Below are positions 44,262 to 53,435 of a stretch of 64,000 bases of DNA, piece by piece. The stretch covers positions 434,001 through 498,000 of the forward strand of contig JAFAYI010000029.1 in NCBI GenBank assembly GCA_019240475.1, read 5' to 3'. Within the stretch, counting starts at the first letter, position 1; each line of letters starts with the position of its first letter. The notes under the pieces were generated by a model that ran no database searches, was not told the origin of the DNA, and was given only the letters and a program-made list of their open reading frames with translations. Both the position numbers and the translations under genes were made by a program. Source of the stretch: Acidobacteriaceae bacterium. Its GTDB lineage: Bacteria > Acidobacteriota > Terriglobia > Bryobacterales > Bryobacteraceae.

Positions 44262-44327
44262 CTACGCCACTCTCTCACGCCACGGCCGCGCGTCCGCCGC
44301 TCCCCTCCCGTATGCTGAACTGAAGGC

Positions 44328-45158
44328 ATGGAAGATTACCTGGACGCAGCGATCGAAATCGCGCGCGAGGCCGGTCAAGTGCTGCTCGCTCATCGCGGCG
44401 TCGCGTTCGAGCTGAAAGGCGCCTACGACCTGGTCACAGCCGCCGACCGCGCCAGCGAACAACTGGTTATCGAGCGCCTGCGCAAGCGCTTCCCTCATCA
44501 CGGCATCGTCGCCGAGGAAGGCGGCCGCGCCGAGATGCACGCGCCCTTGCGCTGGTACGTCGATCCGCTCGATGGCACGACCAACTTCGCCCACGGCTTT
44601 CCCATGTGGAACGTCACCCTCGGCCTTGCGCGCAACGACGAAGTCATTGCTGGGGTCGTCTACGATCCCCTCAATCGCGAACTCTTCGCGGCCGAGCGCG
44701 GGGCCGGCGCCCGTCTCAACGGCGCCCCCATGCGCGTCAGCAAGATCCCCGTTCTCAACGATTCGCTCGTTTCCACCGGCTTTCCCAGCCGCAAGCGCCA
44801 TCAGAACGTCAACATCCATTTCTATTACCAGCTCGCCATGGTCACTCACGGCGTGCGCCGCGGCGGCTCCGCGGCCATCGATCTCGCCTACACCGCCTGC
44901 GGCCGCGTCGAAGCCTTCTGGGAATTCGGCTTGAACCCTTGGGACATGGCCGCCGGCACTCTGCTTGTCGAAGAAGCCGGGGGAAAAGTCTCCGGCATGC
45001 GCGGCGAACGGCTCGACCTGCACGCGCCGTACCTGCTGGCCGATAACGGCCTCATTCACGGCGAAATCCTCGCGCTGTTCGATGAGATCTTCGCGGGCCG
45101 GTATCGGCACGACATGCCGTCGCTTCCCGTGGGCGAATTGGAAGCGCGGCATGGCTGA
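44328..45158 (+). CDS. suhB: Inositol-1-monophosphatase family phosphatase
   Basis: 276 residues. The Mg2+/Li+-type phosphatase signatures are complete: DLVTAADRASE, Glu63-Glu64 in IVAEEGG, the metal motif VDPLDGTTNFAHG (Asp79, Asp82) and the C-terminal NPWDMAAGTLLVEEAGG. It dephosphorylates inositol phosphates and related sugar phosphates; SuhB-type proteins can also act in rRNA antitermination. The symbol reflects the closest bacterial group and is not proof of that second role. The coproheme decarboxylase gene overlaps its 3' end by 8 bp. Confidence 0.93.
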   Translation: MEDYLDAAIEIAREAGQVLLAHRGVAFELKGAYDLVTAADRASEQLVIERLRKRFPHHGIVAEEGGRAEMHAPLRWYVDPLDGTTNFAHGFPMWNVTLGLARNDEVIAGVVYDPLNRELFAAERGAGARLNGAPMRVSKIPVLNDSLVSTGFPSRKRHQNVNIHFYYQLAMVTHGVRRGGSAAIDLAYTACGRVEAFWEFGLNPWDMAAGTLLVEEAGGKVSGMRGERLDLHAPYLLADNGLIHGEILALFDEIFAGRYRHDMPSLPVGELEARHG

Positions 45159-45987
45159 GCTCCCCGCCGTCCCGCTAACCCTCGAAGGCGCGTTCGTGCT
45201 GCATCAGATGTTCCGCATCCGGCGTCCGGCCTGGCGCGCTCTCGACGATTCGCGCCGTCAACGCATCTCGGAGTCGGCCGCCCATCTGCTCGCCTCTTTC
45301 GAAGAGCGTCGCGCCCCGGACGGCCGCCCCGCTCAATCCGCCGCTTATTCGATGATCGGCCACAAGTGCGATCTGCTGCTTCTCCACTTCCGCGAATCGC
45401 TTGAGGATCTGCACAGCGCCGAACTCTCGCTCGCCCGCGAGGAGCTGTCCGAATACCTCGAGCCCGTCCACTCCTATCTGTCTGTAGTGGAGCTCGGTCT
45501 GTACGACTCCACAATCAAGACCTACGGCAGCTTGTGCGAGCAATCCATCCAGCCGCATTCCCAGCAATGGAACGCCGCCATCGCCGAAGTGCTCGACCGC
45601 CAGGCCGCCGCCATGAAGCCGCGCCTGTACCCCGAAATTCCTTCGGCCAAATATCTCTGCTTCTATCCCATGGATCGCAAGCGCGGCGAAGAGAAGAACT
45701 GGTATCAGGCGCCGATGTCGGACCGGCAGCGCATGATGCACGACCACGGCATGATCGGCCGCCGTTACGCCGATTCCGTTCGGCAAGTCATTACCGGCTC
45801 AATTGGCTTCGACGATTGGGAGTGGGGCGTCGATCTGTTCGCCGACGATCCGCTCGTCTTCAAGAAGCTCATCTATGAAATGAGATTCGACGAAGTCAGC
45901 GCCGTCTATGCCCTCTTCGGCGCCTTCTACGTCGGCCTGCGCGCCGCCGCCTCCGAGCTTCCTCGGCTGCTTAACGCCGAACTTTAG
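45151..45987 (+). CDS. chdC: Coproheme decarboxylase ChdC (HemQ, chlorite-dismutase family)
   Basis: 278 residues from ATG 45151. The chlorite-dismutase-fold tandem ferredoxin-like domains are evident, with the ChdC signatures CFYPMDRKRGEEKNWY (catalytic Tyr172), HDHGMIGRRYADSV (proximal heme His199), and ITGSIGFDDWEWGVDLF then FKKLIYEMRFDEVSA, which are near-invariant in this family. It decarboxylates coproheme III to heme b with H2O2 in the coproporphyrin-dependent pathway, so this organism likely uses that route. Position 197 also holds a His. It overlaps suhB by 8 bp; no hemH/hemY is in the window. Confidence 0.95.
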   Translation: MAELPAVPLTLEGAFVLHQMFRIRRPAWRALDDSRRQRISESAAHLLASFEERRAPDGRPAQSAAYSMIGHKCDLLLLHFRESLEDLHSAELSLAREELSEYLEPVHSYLSVVELGLYDSTIKTYGSLCEQSIQPHSQQWNAAIAEVLDRQAAAMKPRLYPEIPSAKYLCFYPMDRKRGEEKNWYQAPMSDRQRMMHDHGMIGRRYADSVRQVITGSIGFDDWEWGVDLFADDPLVFKKLIYEMRFDEVSAVYALFGAFYVGLRAAASELPRLLNAEL

Positions 45988-46067
45988 CGCTTCCCCGCGC
46001 GCCGCCGCTTGCACCCCCATTTACCCAGTTCTAACTAGTTGAAGATGGTACGCTTAGAATTCGAAAA

Positions 46068-47372
46068 ATGCGTACTGTCGACCTCATTCATCGTAAGCGG
46101 GATGGCGAGGAATTGTCGCCCGAGGAGATCCAATACCTCGTTGACAACTACACTCGCGGCGAGATTCCCGATTACCAGATGTCGGCCTTTCTCATGGCCG
46201 TCTATTACTCCTCGATGTCGGACCGCGAAGTCAGCGCCATGACCGAATCCATGATGCATTCCGGCAGCATTGTGGACCTCTCTTCGATTCCCGGAACCAA
46301 GGTCGATAAGCACTCAACCGGCGGCGTCGGCGACAAAACCAGCTTGATCGCTTCGCCTATCGCGGCCGCGGCTGGCGTTGTCGTGCCCATGATCTCGGGC
46401 CGCGCCCTCGGCCATACGGGCGGCACGCTCGATAAGCTCGAATCCATCCCCGGTTTCCGCACCGATCTCACCATCGACGAATTCCGCGCTCTTCTGACCG
46501 AACACCAGCTCGCCTTCATCGGCCAGACTCCCGAAGTGGCGCCTGCCGATGGCAAACTCTACGCCCTTCGCGACTCTACCGCCACCGTTGAATCCATCCC
46601 TCTGATCGCCACTTCCATCATGTCGAAGAAGCTCGCGGTAGGGCTCGACGCGCTGGTGCTCGACGTCAAAGTGGGCTCCGGCGCCTTCATGAAAAAACAG
46701 GTCGAGGCGCGCCGCCTCGCCCAGATGATGGTCGGCATCGGACGCCGCCTCGACAAGCGCGTCCAGGCGCTGATTACCGATATGAATCAGCCGCTCGGGT
46801 ACGCAGTCGGCAACGCGCTCGAAGTCATGGAGGTCTCGCAAACTCTGCAGAACGCCGGCCCCTCCGACCTGACGCGCATCTCGCTTGAACTTGCCGCTCG
46901 CATGATGCTCCTCGGCAAGGTCACCAAGACGCTCGACGAAGCCCGCGAGCTTGCCACCTCCAAACTGCTCGACGGCTCCGGCTACCGCAAGTTCAAGGAT
47001 GTGATCGCCGCGCAGGGCGGCAACCCGCAGGTGCTCGACCGCTTCGAGCTGCTGCCCAACGCCACCGGCGCGCAGGAGATCACCACCGCCCGCGGCGGCT
47101 ACATCAGCGGCATCGACGCCGAGCTGATCGGCCAGGCCTCCGCCATGATCGGCGCCGGCCGCAACACCAAGGAAGACAGCATCGATCCCGCCGTGGGCGT
47201 CATTCTCGAAGTCAAAGTCGGGCAGAAGATCGATTCCGGCAGCATCCTGTGCCGCATCTACTACACAAGCGAAGAGCACCTGGAAGAAGCGGCCGAGCTG
47301 GTGGAAGGCGCGTTCCGGATCTCCCAGCAGCCCGTCGATGAGCGCGACCTGATACTGGAAGTCGTTAGCTAG
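46068..47372 (+). CDS. deoA: Pyrimidine-nucleoside (thymidine) phosphorylase
   Basis: 434 residues. It cleaves thymidine, deoxyuridine or uridine with phosphate to the base and (deoxy)ribose 1-phosphate. Family signatures: helical lid domain (DLIHRKRDGEELSPEEI), phosphate-binding KHSTGGVGDKTS, SGRALGHTGGTLDKLESIPG, and the catalytic-domain segment SIMSKKLAVGLDALVLDVKVGSGAFMK split by lysines, then the C-terminal KVGQKIDSGS beta domain. The presence of pyrimidine phosphorylase (Pdp)-type features cannot be told from DeoA by eye. It is the first gene of a three-gene nucleoside salvage operon. Confidence 0.95.
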   Translation: MRTVDLIHRKRDGEELSPEEIQYLVDNYTRGEIPDYQMSAFLMAVYYSSMSDREVSAMTESMMHSGSIVDLSSIPGTKVDKHSTGGVGDKTSLIASPIAAAAGVVVPMISGRALGHTGGTLDKLESIPGFRTDLTIDEFRALLTEHQLAFIGQTPEVAPADGKLYALRDSTATVESIPLIATSIMSKKLAVGLDALVLDVKVGSGAFMKKQVEARRLAQMMVGIGRRLDKRVQALITDMNQPLGYAVGNALEVMEVSQTLQNAGPSDLTRISLELAARMMLLGKVTKTLDEARELATSKLLDGSGYRKFKDVIAAQGGNPQVLDRFELLPNATGAQEITTARGGYISGIDAELIGQASAMIGAGRNTKEDSIDPAVGVILEVKVGQKIDSGSILCRIYYTSEEHLEEAAELVEGAFRISQQPVDERDLILEVVS

Positions 47373-47385
47373 ACCTGCGACGCCG

Positions 47386-48606
47386 ATGGCCCGATTCAAC
47401 GGACTGATCGGCCTTGTCGCCATCGTCGCCGCGGCCTATCTGTTCTCGACGCGCCGCTCCGCCATTCAGAAGCGCGTCATCGCCTGGGGCCTCGCGCTTC
47501 AATTCACCTTCGCCTTCCTGATCCTAAAGACCAGGCTCGGCGAAGCCTTCTATGCCGTCAGCTTGTTCGTCAATGCTCTGTTGAGTTACACCGCCGCCGG
47601 CTCCAGCTTCGTCTTCGGGGAAAAACTCGGCCTCAAGACCGATCAATTCGGCGTCATCTTCGCCTTCCAGGTTCTCCCCATCGTCATCTTTATCTCGTCC
47701 CTGTTCGCCATCCTTTATTACTTGGGCGTGATGCAGCTCTTCGTCAAAGCCATGGCGGTCCTGATGCAAAAGTTCATGGGCGCAAGCGGCGCCGAATCGA
47801 CTTCGGTGGCCGCCAGCATCGTCATGGGCCAGACCGAAGCCCCTCTCACCATCCGCCCCTTCCTCGCCAGCATGACGCAATCGGAGCTCTTCACCGTTAT
47901 GACCAGCGGCATGGCCCATGTCTCCGGCTCCGTGATGGCCGCCTATGTCGCCATCGCGCATGTCTCCATCGCGCATCTGCTCACCGCCGTCATCATGACC
48001 GCGCCCGCCACCATCATGCTCGCTAAAATGTTCGAGCCCGAAACCGGAACGCCCGTCACCGCCGGAACCGTCAAAGTGGAAGTGGAAAAGCCCGGGGTCA
48101 ATCTGATCGATGCCGCCGCTCGGGGCGCAGGCGACGGACTCCAGCTTGCTCTCAACATCGCCGGCATGTTGATCGCGTTTCTCGCTCTGATCGCCATGGT
48201 CAATGGGGGACTCGCGTGGCTGCACTCTTACATCTGGTGGGTTCCCGCCTCCATGCAGCAGATACTGGCGCGGCTGTTTGCGCCTGTCGCCTGGGCGCTC
48301 GGCGTAAGCTGGAACGATTGCGCCACGGTGGGAAACCTGCTCGGCACCCGCATGATCCTCAACGAATTTGTCGCCTTCGTCGATCTGGGCAAGCTTAAAG
48401 CCATGCTCCAGCCCCGGTCATTCGTGATCGCCACCTTTGCGCTCTGCGGCTTCGCCAATCTTAGCTCCATCGCCATTCAAATCGGCGGCATCGGAGCGCT
48501 TGCGCCATCGCGCAAGTCCGACCTCGCGCGGCTTGGCCTCAAGGCCATGTTCGTCGGCACGCTCGCCAACTTCATGTCGGCCTGCATCGCTGGCATTCTG
48601 CTATAG
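47386..48606 (+). CDS. nupC: NupC/CNT-family concentrative nucleoside transporter
   Basis: 406 residues with about ten transmembrane segments. CNT signatures: FAFQVLPIVIFISSLFAILY split by polar residues, the GQTEAPL motif in SIVMGQTEAPLTIRPFL (nucleoside/cation site), MTSGMAHVSGSVMAAYV, and the C-terminal GTRMILNEFVAF, and CGFANLSSIAIQIGGIG. It imports nucleosides with H+ or Na+. It starts 13 bp after the phosphorylase stop and is followed 21 bp later by purine nucleoside phosphorylase, giving uptake plus cleavage of both nucleoside classes. Confidence 0.95.
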   Translation: MARFNGLIGLVAIVAAAYLFSTRRSAIQKRVIAWGLALQFTFAFLILKTRLGEAFYAVSLFVNALLSYTAAGSSFVFGEKLGLKTDQFGVIFAFQVLPIVIFISSLFAILYYLGVMQLFVKAMAVLMQKFMGASGAESTSVAASIVMGQTEAPLTIRPFLASMTQSELFTVMTSGMAHVSGSVMAAYVAIAHVSIAHLLTAVIMTAPATIMLAKMFEPETGTPVTAGTVKVEVEKPGVNLIDAAARGAGDGLQLALNIAGMLIAFLALIAMVNGGLAWLHSYIWWVPASMQQILARLFAPVAWALGVSWNDCATVGNLLGTRMILNEFVAFVDLGKLKAMLQPRSFVIATFALCGFANLSSIAIQIGGIGALAPSRKSDLARLGLKAMFVGTLANFMSACIAGILL

Positions 48607-48627
48607 CGCGCCGGTCAGCGTAGAACC

Positions 48628-49434
48628 ATGCAAGAGGCCGCCCACTTCATCCAATCGCAAACCAGCCTGCGGCCCACCACCGCAGTTGTGCTCGGCAGCG
48701 GCCTCGGCGCCTTCGCCGGCGCCCTCTCCAACCCCCTGCGCATTCCCTACCCCGCTATCCCCGATTTCCCCGTTTCGACCGCCATCGGACACGCCGGCGA
48801 GCTGCTAATTGGAACACTCGCCGGGACGCTCACCGACGTCATCGTCATGTCCGGCCGCTTTCACCTCTACGAAGGCTATACGGCGCGCCAGGTCGCCAGC
48901 GGCATCCGCCTCTTCCGAGAGCTCGGCGTGCGCCGCGTCGTGCTCACCAACGCAGCCGGCGGCATCAACCCGCAATACGCCACCGGCGCCTTGGTCCTCA
49001 TCTCGGACCACATCAATCTCCAAGGCGCCAATCCGCTGCTCGGCCCTGACGACGGCAGCGGTCCCCGCTTCCCCGATATGACGGAAGCTTATGCGCCCGG
49101 GCTCCGCGCCATTGCTCGCGCCACCGCCTCCGAACTCGGCATCTCTCTTCACGAGGGCGTCTACGCCGCCGTCCTCGGTCCCAGCTACGAAACCCCCGCC
49201 GAGATCCGCTACCTCAAAACCATCGGCGCAGATCTGGTCGGCATGTCTACCGTCGCCGAAACCATCGCCGCCAATCACCTTGGCATCGAGGTGCTGGCGA
49301 TCTCCTGTGTCACCAACCTCGCGGCGGGATTGGGCGCGGAAAAATTGGATGCAGCCGAAGTGCTCGAAGTCGGCCGCCGCGTCTCCGGCACTTTCCTCAG
49401 GCTCCTCAGCGCCCTTCTCCCCAAGCTGCGCTGA
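48628..49434 (+). CDS. punA: Purine nucleoside phosphorylase, trimeric (PNP-I) type
   Basis: 268 residues, typical of trimeric inosine/guanosine-specific PNP rather than hexameric DeoD. Motifs: VVLGSGLGAFAG, SGRFHLYEGY, TNAAGGINPQYATGALVLI, the phosphate/purine site ISDHINLQGANPL, GPSYETPAEIRYL with the base-binding Glu, VGMSTVAETIAA and the SCVTNLAAGL motif with Asn. It phosphorolyses (deoxy)inosine and guanosine. It completes the nucleoside salvage operon. The short gene downstream converges on it. Confidence 0.95.
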   Translation: MQEAAHFIQSQTSLRPTTAVVLGSGLGAFAGALSNPLRIPYPAIPDFPVSTAIGHAGELLIGTLAGTLTDVIVMSGRFHLYEGYTARQVASGIRLFRELGVRRVVLTNAAGGINPQYATGALVLISDHINLQGANPLLGPDDGSGPRFPDMTEAYAPGLRAIARATASELGISLHEGVYAAVLGPSYETPAEIRYLKTIGADLVGMSTVAETIAANHLGIEVLAISCVTNLAAGLGAEKLDAAEVLEVGRRVSGTFLRLLSALLPKLR

Positions 49435-49440
49435 CCCCTC

Positions 49441-49656
49441 CTACACCGCAACCGCTACCGCCCTCTCCGCCTCGGCCCGCTTCAATCTCCGGAACGCGAC
49501 GTCGATGCGCGCCTCATATGCTTGACCGAGTTCCGCTATCTCTTCCGGCTGCAACCCGCTCATCCTCGCCTGTCGGACAAAACTCTCGTGGGCTTGCACC
49601 GTGCTCTGCCATTCCAAGTAAAGAGTCTCAAGTTTCGTGCGTTCCATGCCGACCAT
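49441..49656 (-). CDS. Small helical protein, unknown
   Basis: 71 residues from ATG 49656, which has AAGGGA six bases upstream; a more upstream in-frame ATG at 49686 has none. The sequence is a charged helix ([13 protein letters not shown] start, [33 protein letters not shown]) with no hydrophobic core, likely a coiled coil. It ends 6 bp from the punA stop in convergent orientation. No family recognised. Confidence 0.55.
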
Positions 49657-49787
49657 TGTGATTCCCTTGCGTTTGCCACTCAACAAAGTTTGGTCCCATT
49701 CTGTGACGGTACCAACTCTGCCGCGCTACCCACGCAGTCCTAAGGCGAAAAAACTTTTCCGGTTCTGTCGATTTCCGCCCACCCTCG

Positions 49788-49818
49788 TCGACATATAACC
49801 AAAAGATTCGACGTATAA
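49788..49818 (+). promoter_or_regulatory. Direct repeat TCGACrTATAA upstream of the ADOP permease, possible operator
   Basis: TCGACATATAA (49788-49798) and TCGACGTATAA (49808-49818) are 20 bp apart, two helical turns, and the second overlaps a TATAAA -10-like box about 35 bp before the permease ATG. Such a placement would suit a repressor. The binding protein is unknown and no regulator gene is adjacent. Confidence 0.4.
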
Positions 49819-49852
49819 ATAGAAGACCGACCGAAAGCGAAAAGGAATCCTC

Positions 49853-52321
49853 ATGCCCGTTGGCGAAAGTCTCCTCTCTTTTTCACAGGACCTGAAATTT
49901 GCCCTGCGCTCGCTTGTCCACAGCAAGGGCCTTACCGCCACGGTCGTCATCACTCTCGCGCTCGGCATCGGGGCGAATGCGGCCATCTTCAGCGTGGTCC
50001 GCGGGGTCCTGTTGCGGCCGCTGGTCAATCGCGACGAAGACCGCCTCATCTACATCCGCCAAAGCGCTCGCGGCATGGAGAACACCACCTTCTCCGTTCC
50101 CGAGATCGAAGACCTTCGCGCCCGCGTCAAGACCCTTAGCGAATTCGGCGAATTCTCAACCATTGGCTTCACCATGATCGGCCTTGGCGAGCCGCGCGAG
50201 GTTCGCGCCGGCGTGGTCGATGGCGCCTACTTCGATGTCGTCGGATTGCGCCCGGTGCTCGGCCGGCTCCTCGGCCCCCGCGACGACGGTCCCAAAGCGG
50301 CCGGCGCGGTAGTGCTTACCTATCGCTTCTGGACTACGGTGCTCAAAGCCGATCCCTCCGTGCTCGGCAAAGCCGTCCGCGTGGGCGAGCGCGACGCCAC
50401 CGTCGTGGGCGTGCTCGAACCCTCCGTTCCCTACCCTTCGGAAACGGAAATCATCGCCAACGTCGTTACCAGCCCGCACCATCTCTCCGCCACCATGGTG
50501 ACCGGCCGGGTTCATCGCATGACCCAGTTGTTCGGCCGCCTCGCCCCTAGAGCAACGCTCGAAGGCGCCCGCGCGGAATTGCACGCCGTGTACGGGGCGA
50601 TGATCCGGCAGCATCCGGAAGCCTACTCGCCTCACGCCGATTTCCAGATCCACGCCGTTCGCCTGCGCGACCAGATCACTTCGCGCGCCCGCACCGTGCT
50701 GCTGGTGTTGCTCGCCGCTTCGGCCTTGATCTTCATCGTTGCCTGCTCGAATGTCGCGAACTTGATTCTCGCCCGCACCGTACGCCGTGAAGGGGAACTC
50801 GCCATCCGCGCCGCGCTCGGGGCCAACACCGCCACGCTCCGGCGAACGCTGCTTGCCGAAAGCCTGCTGCTGTGCGGCGCCGGCGCTGCGCTAGGCATGC
50901 TCGCGGCTCGCCCCATGGTCGCCATTCTGGCCCGTTACGCCTCGCGTTTCTCGGTGCGCGCTCTCGATCTCACAGTCGATTCCAGCATGCTCTGGGTGGG
51001 CGCCGCCCTCGCGCTTGTCGCGGCCATCTTGCTCGCCTTCGTGCCGCGGCTCCCCACCGCCGATTCCTCCCATCCCATCAGCCTCGCTAGCGGCAGCGCG
51101 CGCGTCACGGGCAGCACCAACCGGCGTCTCCGCATCTTCGCCGTCACCCAGATCGCCGCCTCTTTTGTGCTGCTTGCCGGCGCCAGCATGCTGCTCAAGA
51201 CCTTGCTCTCCTTACAGGCCGCTCAGACCGGTTACGACACGCGCCACGTGCTCGCCTTGAATGTCCCCGTCATGTCCTACGGAAAAACTCCCGATCAGAT
51301 TGTCGGCTTTTATAAGGAAACCGTCCGCCGCATCAAGCAGCTTCCCGCCGTGGATGGCGTCGCCGTCGGCATGAACGTGCCCTGGCGCGATGCCGGAGAT
51401 TTCGCGTTCGGCCTCGAATTCACGGCCGACGGCTATGTTCACGCTCCCGGTGAAGAGAATCCGCGCGGCCGCTTCCGCGTCGTCTCCCCCGGCTTCTTCT
51501 CCGCGCTCGGCGTGCCTCTGATCGCCGGCCGCGATTTCACCGACGCCGACCGTCACGGCAGCGAACCTGTCGTCATCGTCAGCCAGAGCCTCGCCCAGCG
51601 CATGTTCCCCAACCAGGACGCCCTCAACCGCCACGTCATGTGGACCGATCCGGTTCTCAAGTTCATCGACGTCAGACCTCAGCCGCGCCGCATTGTCGGC
51701 ATCGCCGCCGATGCAGACGATGAGAACGTCGTTCCCGGCCCCACGATCACTATCTATCATCCGTTCGGCCAGGAACAGCTCTTTGGCGGCCGCCTTTTCG
51801 TCCACGTGCACGGCAATCCCTACGCGCTAGTCACTCCCGTGACCCGCGTCATCCGCCAGATGGCCGCCGATCAGCCCGTCGAACGCGCCGCCACGCTCGA
51901 AGATATCCGCGCCGAGGTGCTCACGCCGGACCGCCTGAATACCGTCGTCTTCGGCGTCTTTGCCGCCGTCGCTCTCGCCATCGCTCTAGTCGGCGTCGCG
52001 GGGGTGCTGGCCTTCTCCGTCAGCGGGCGCACCCGCGAATTCGGCATCCGTCTGGCGGTCGGCTCCCAGCCCCGTCATCTGCTGGCCGGCGTTATCAACG
52101 AAGGCGTTCTTATAGCCATTCTAGGCGTGGTTGCCGGCGCCGTCTCCGGCTTCGCGCTGATCCGCCTCGCCGGGAGTTATTTCGAGGATCTGAAGATGCC
52201 GGGCGTGCTCCCGGTTGCCGGCGCCGCGCTCGTGCTGCTTGCCGCCGGAGTCATCGCCTCCATGCTGCCCGCCATGCGCGCCGCCCGAGTGGATGTGATG
52301 CAAGCGTTGCGGTCGGAATAG
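49853..52321 (+). CDS. ADOP-type (acidobacterial duplicated orphan permease) MacB/FtsX-like membrane protein
   Basis: 822 residues behind AAAAGGA. The N-terminal DLKFALRSLVHSKGLT and the TM segment with ALGIGANAAIFSVVRGVLLRPL split motif are the standard ADOP opening. A MacB periplasmic core domain follows (about 60-270), then an FtsX domain of three helices (ALIFIVACSNVANLILARTV, RREGELAIRAALGA), a second periplasmic core (about 430-670) and a second FtsX domain with FGIRLAVGSQPRHLL, ending in ARVDVMQALRSE. The two-fold repeat with no ATPase partner nearby is the defining orphan arrangement. Its substrate is unknown; MacB relatives export toxins, lipoproteins or peptides by mechanotransmission. 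Confidence 0.95.
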   Translation: MPVGESLLSFSQDLKFALRSLVHSKGLTATVVITLALGIGANAAIFSVVRGVLLRPLVNRDEDRLIYIRQSARGMENTTFSVPEIEDLRARVKTLSEFGEFSTIGFTMIGLGEPREVRAGVVDGAYFDVVGLRPVLGRLLGPRDDGPKAAGAVVLTYRFWTTVLKADPSVLGKAVRVGERDATVVGVLEPSVPYPSETEIIANVVTSPHHLSATMVTGRVHRMTQLFGRLAPRATLEGARAELHAVYGAMIRQHPEAYSPHADFQIHAVRLRDQITSRARTVLLVLLAASALIFIVACSNVANLILARTVRREGELAIRAALGANTATLRRTLLAESLLLCGAGAALGMLAARPMVAILARYASRFSVRALDLTVDSSMLWVGAALALVAAILLAFVPRLPTADSSHPISLASGSARVTGSTNRRLRIFAVTQIAASFVLLAGASMLLKTLLSLQAAQTGYDTRHVLALNVPVMSYGKTPDQIVGFYKETVRRIKQLPAVDGVAVGMNVPWRDAGDFAFGLEFTADGYVHAPGEENPRGRFRVVSPGFFSALGVPLIAGRDFTDADRHGSEPVVIVSQSLAQRMFPNQDALNRHVMWTDPVLKFIDVRPQPRRIVGIAADADDENVVPGPTITIYHPFGQEQLFGGRLFVHVHGNPYALVTPVTRVIRQMAADQPVERAATLEDIRAEVLTPDRLNTVVFGVFAAVALAIALVGVAGVLAFSVSGRTREFGIRLAVGSQPRHLLAGVINEGVLIAILGVVAGAVSGFALIRLAGSYFEDLKMPGVLPVAGAALVLLAAGVIASMLPAMRAARVDVMQALRSE

Positions 52322-52328
52322 CCGGGCG

Positions 52329-52344
52329 GCCGGCCGCGGCCGGC
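52329..52344 (+). terminator. 16-bp GC palindrome after the ADOP permease
   Basis: GCCGGCCGCGGCCGGC is perfectly self-complementary and starts 8 bp after the stop. It can fold as a 6-bp stem with a 4-nt loop. No T-run follows, so it is a weak terminator candidate. Confidence 0.35.
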
Positions 52345-52433
52345 GGGCCTTCACTCCGATATCAGGAAAACAAATTGCGAGCCTCGGTCAAGACCGTCGG
52401 ACTGGTTCACCGGCGCGATGCGCTCAACGGCAA

Positions 52434-53381
52434 ATGCGGATGAGGGCAGCACGTTTGTATGCTTTGGGTGTGGGTCCCAGGCTTCTGGTTCTTGTGGCGC
52501 TCTGCGCTTGCGCCTGCGAAGGTCAAACGTTGGAGCAGGTGTTGCGAGCCGCCGATGTGCGGCTTGAGTCTTTTCCCGAATCCGAACTGACGAAAAAGAT
52601 CACAAGCTACGCGGAGAACAAGACTGGAAAGAGCTACTTTCTGGCGTTCTACGATGATCACGGCGATGGCTTGCTTCACCTTCCGTTGCGCTTATTGCGC
52701 TATCACCCTGGCTCCGGCAGCATAACCCAAGCTGCGATCCAACGCTTATTAGCGCCGTTTGGTGATACTCCCCGCGAACTACCCGACCTGTGTGCCGGCT
52801 CGGTCCTTGACATTCACGAGGCCGCTGGCCACGTGTTCGTCAGCACTCACATCAACCCGTCGGCGGGCTGCGAGCTCATTTTTTCAGAACAGTTCGAACT
52901 GCAGGCAAGTTTTACCGGTTGGCTGCTTGCAAACTTGGGTTCGGAACAGGTACTACTACACGAGAATGAAATCCATTTTGCATCACAACACCCAATGAGG
53001 CTGAAGGCTGCGGACTTGGTCCACCGGAAGGTAATGCAGTTGTATCCGCCCGCAGTTGACCCGTTGCGCTCAGAGTATGCGAGTCAGCTTAGGTCTCATA
53101 TGCCGCCCGAGCGCTGGTGCAGAGACAGCAATTCCATGTGCGATCCGTCCGACTTCGATTGCGAACTCGACGGTCGCGTTGCGGTCAGCCCTGATTCAAA
53201 TTCGTTCGCGTTGATTGCAGTGTTTGATCCCGGCGGTTTTGGAACGGGGGCCGAAGATGCTGTTGGGAGGCGGCGGGCCGCCTATGTTTACAGCTGGGAC
53301 AAGAGCGGCTGGCGAGTATCCAGGGAAAGCCGCGTAGATACGAACCTAAAATCCGAGCAACTGCTTCGCTCGCAGCAGTGA
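52434..53381 (+). CDS. Exported or lipoprotein-like protein, unknown
   Basis: 315 residues. The N-terminus (MRMRAARLYALGVG, then PRLLVLVALCACACEGQ) is a signal peptide; the Cys-Ala-Cys near residues 24-28 leaves open a lipobox. The mature part has several cysteines (CAGSVLDIHEAAGH, CRDSNSMCDPSDFDC) and no recognised domain; the C-terminal third (VAVSPDSNSFALIAVFDPG, AAYVYSWDKSGWRVS) looks like propeller or beta-sandwich strands. Codon use is less GC-biased than in the housekeeping genes, as in its right-hand neighbours, suggesting an accessory segment. Confidence 0.7.
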   Translation: MRMRAARLYALGVGPRLLVLVALCACACEGQTLEQVLRAADVRLESFPESELTKKITSYAENKTGKSYFLAFYDDHGDGLLHLPLRLLRYHPGSGSITQAAIQRLLAPFGDTPRELPDLCAGSVLDIHEAAGHVFVSTHINPSAGCELIFSEQFELQASFTGWLLANLGSEQVLLHENEIHFASQHPMRLKAADLVHRKVMQLYPPAVDPLRSEYASQLRSHMPPERWCRDSNSMCDPSDFDCELDGRVAVSPDSNSFALIAVFDPGGFGTGAEDAVGRRRAAYVYSWDKSGWRVSRESRVDTNLKSEQLLRSQQ

Positions 53382-53435
53382 TCTGCGCCAGGGCTAAAAA
53401 TCCCCGTCCCGATCACTTCTCCGACGGTCGCCAGG

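Noticed and set aside
46314..47423. 369-residue minus-strand open frame opposite the pyrimidine nucleoside phosphorylase
   Set aside because: Antisense artefact over a gene with all catalytic motifs; no start signal or family.
49700..49745. tRNA-like stretch on the minus strand (GGTAGCGCGGCAGAGTTGGTACC)
   Set aside because: It looked like a D-arm with GGTA, but no acceptor stem, anticodon arm or T-arm could be folded, so it is not a tRNA or a clear attachment-site remnant.
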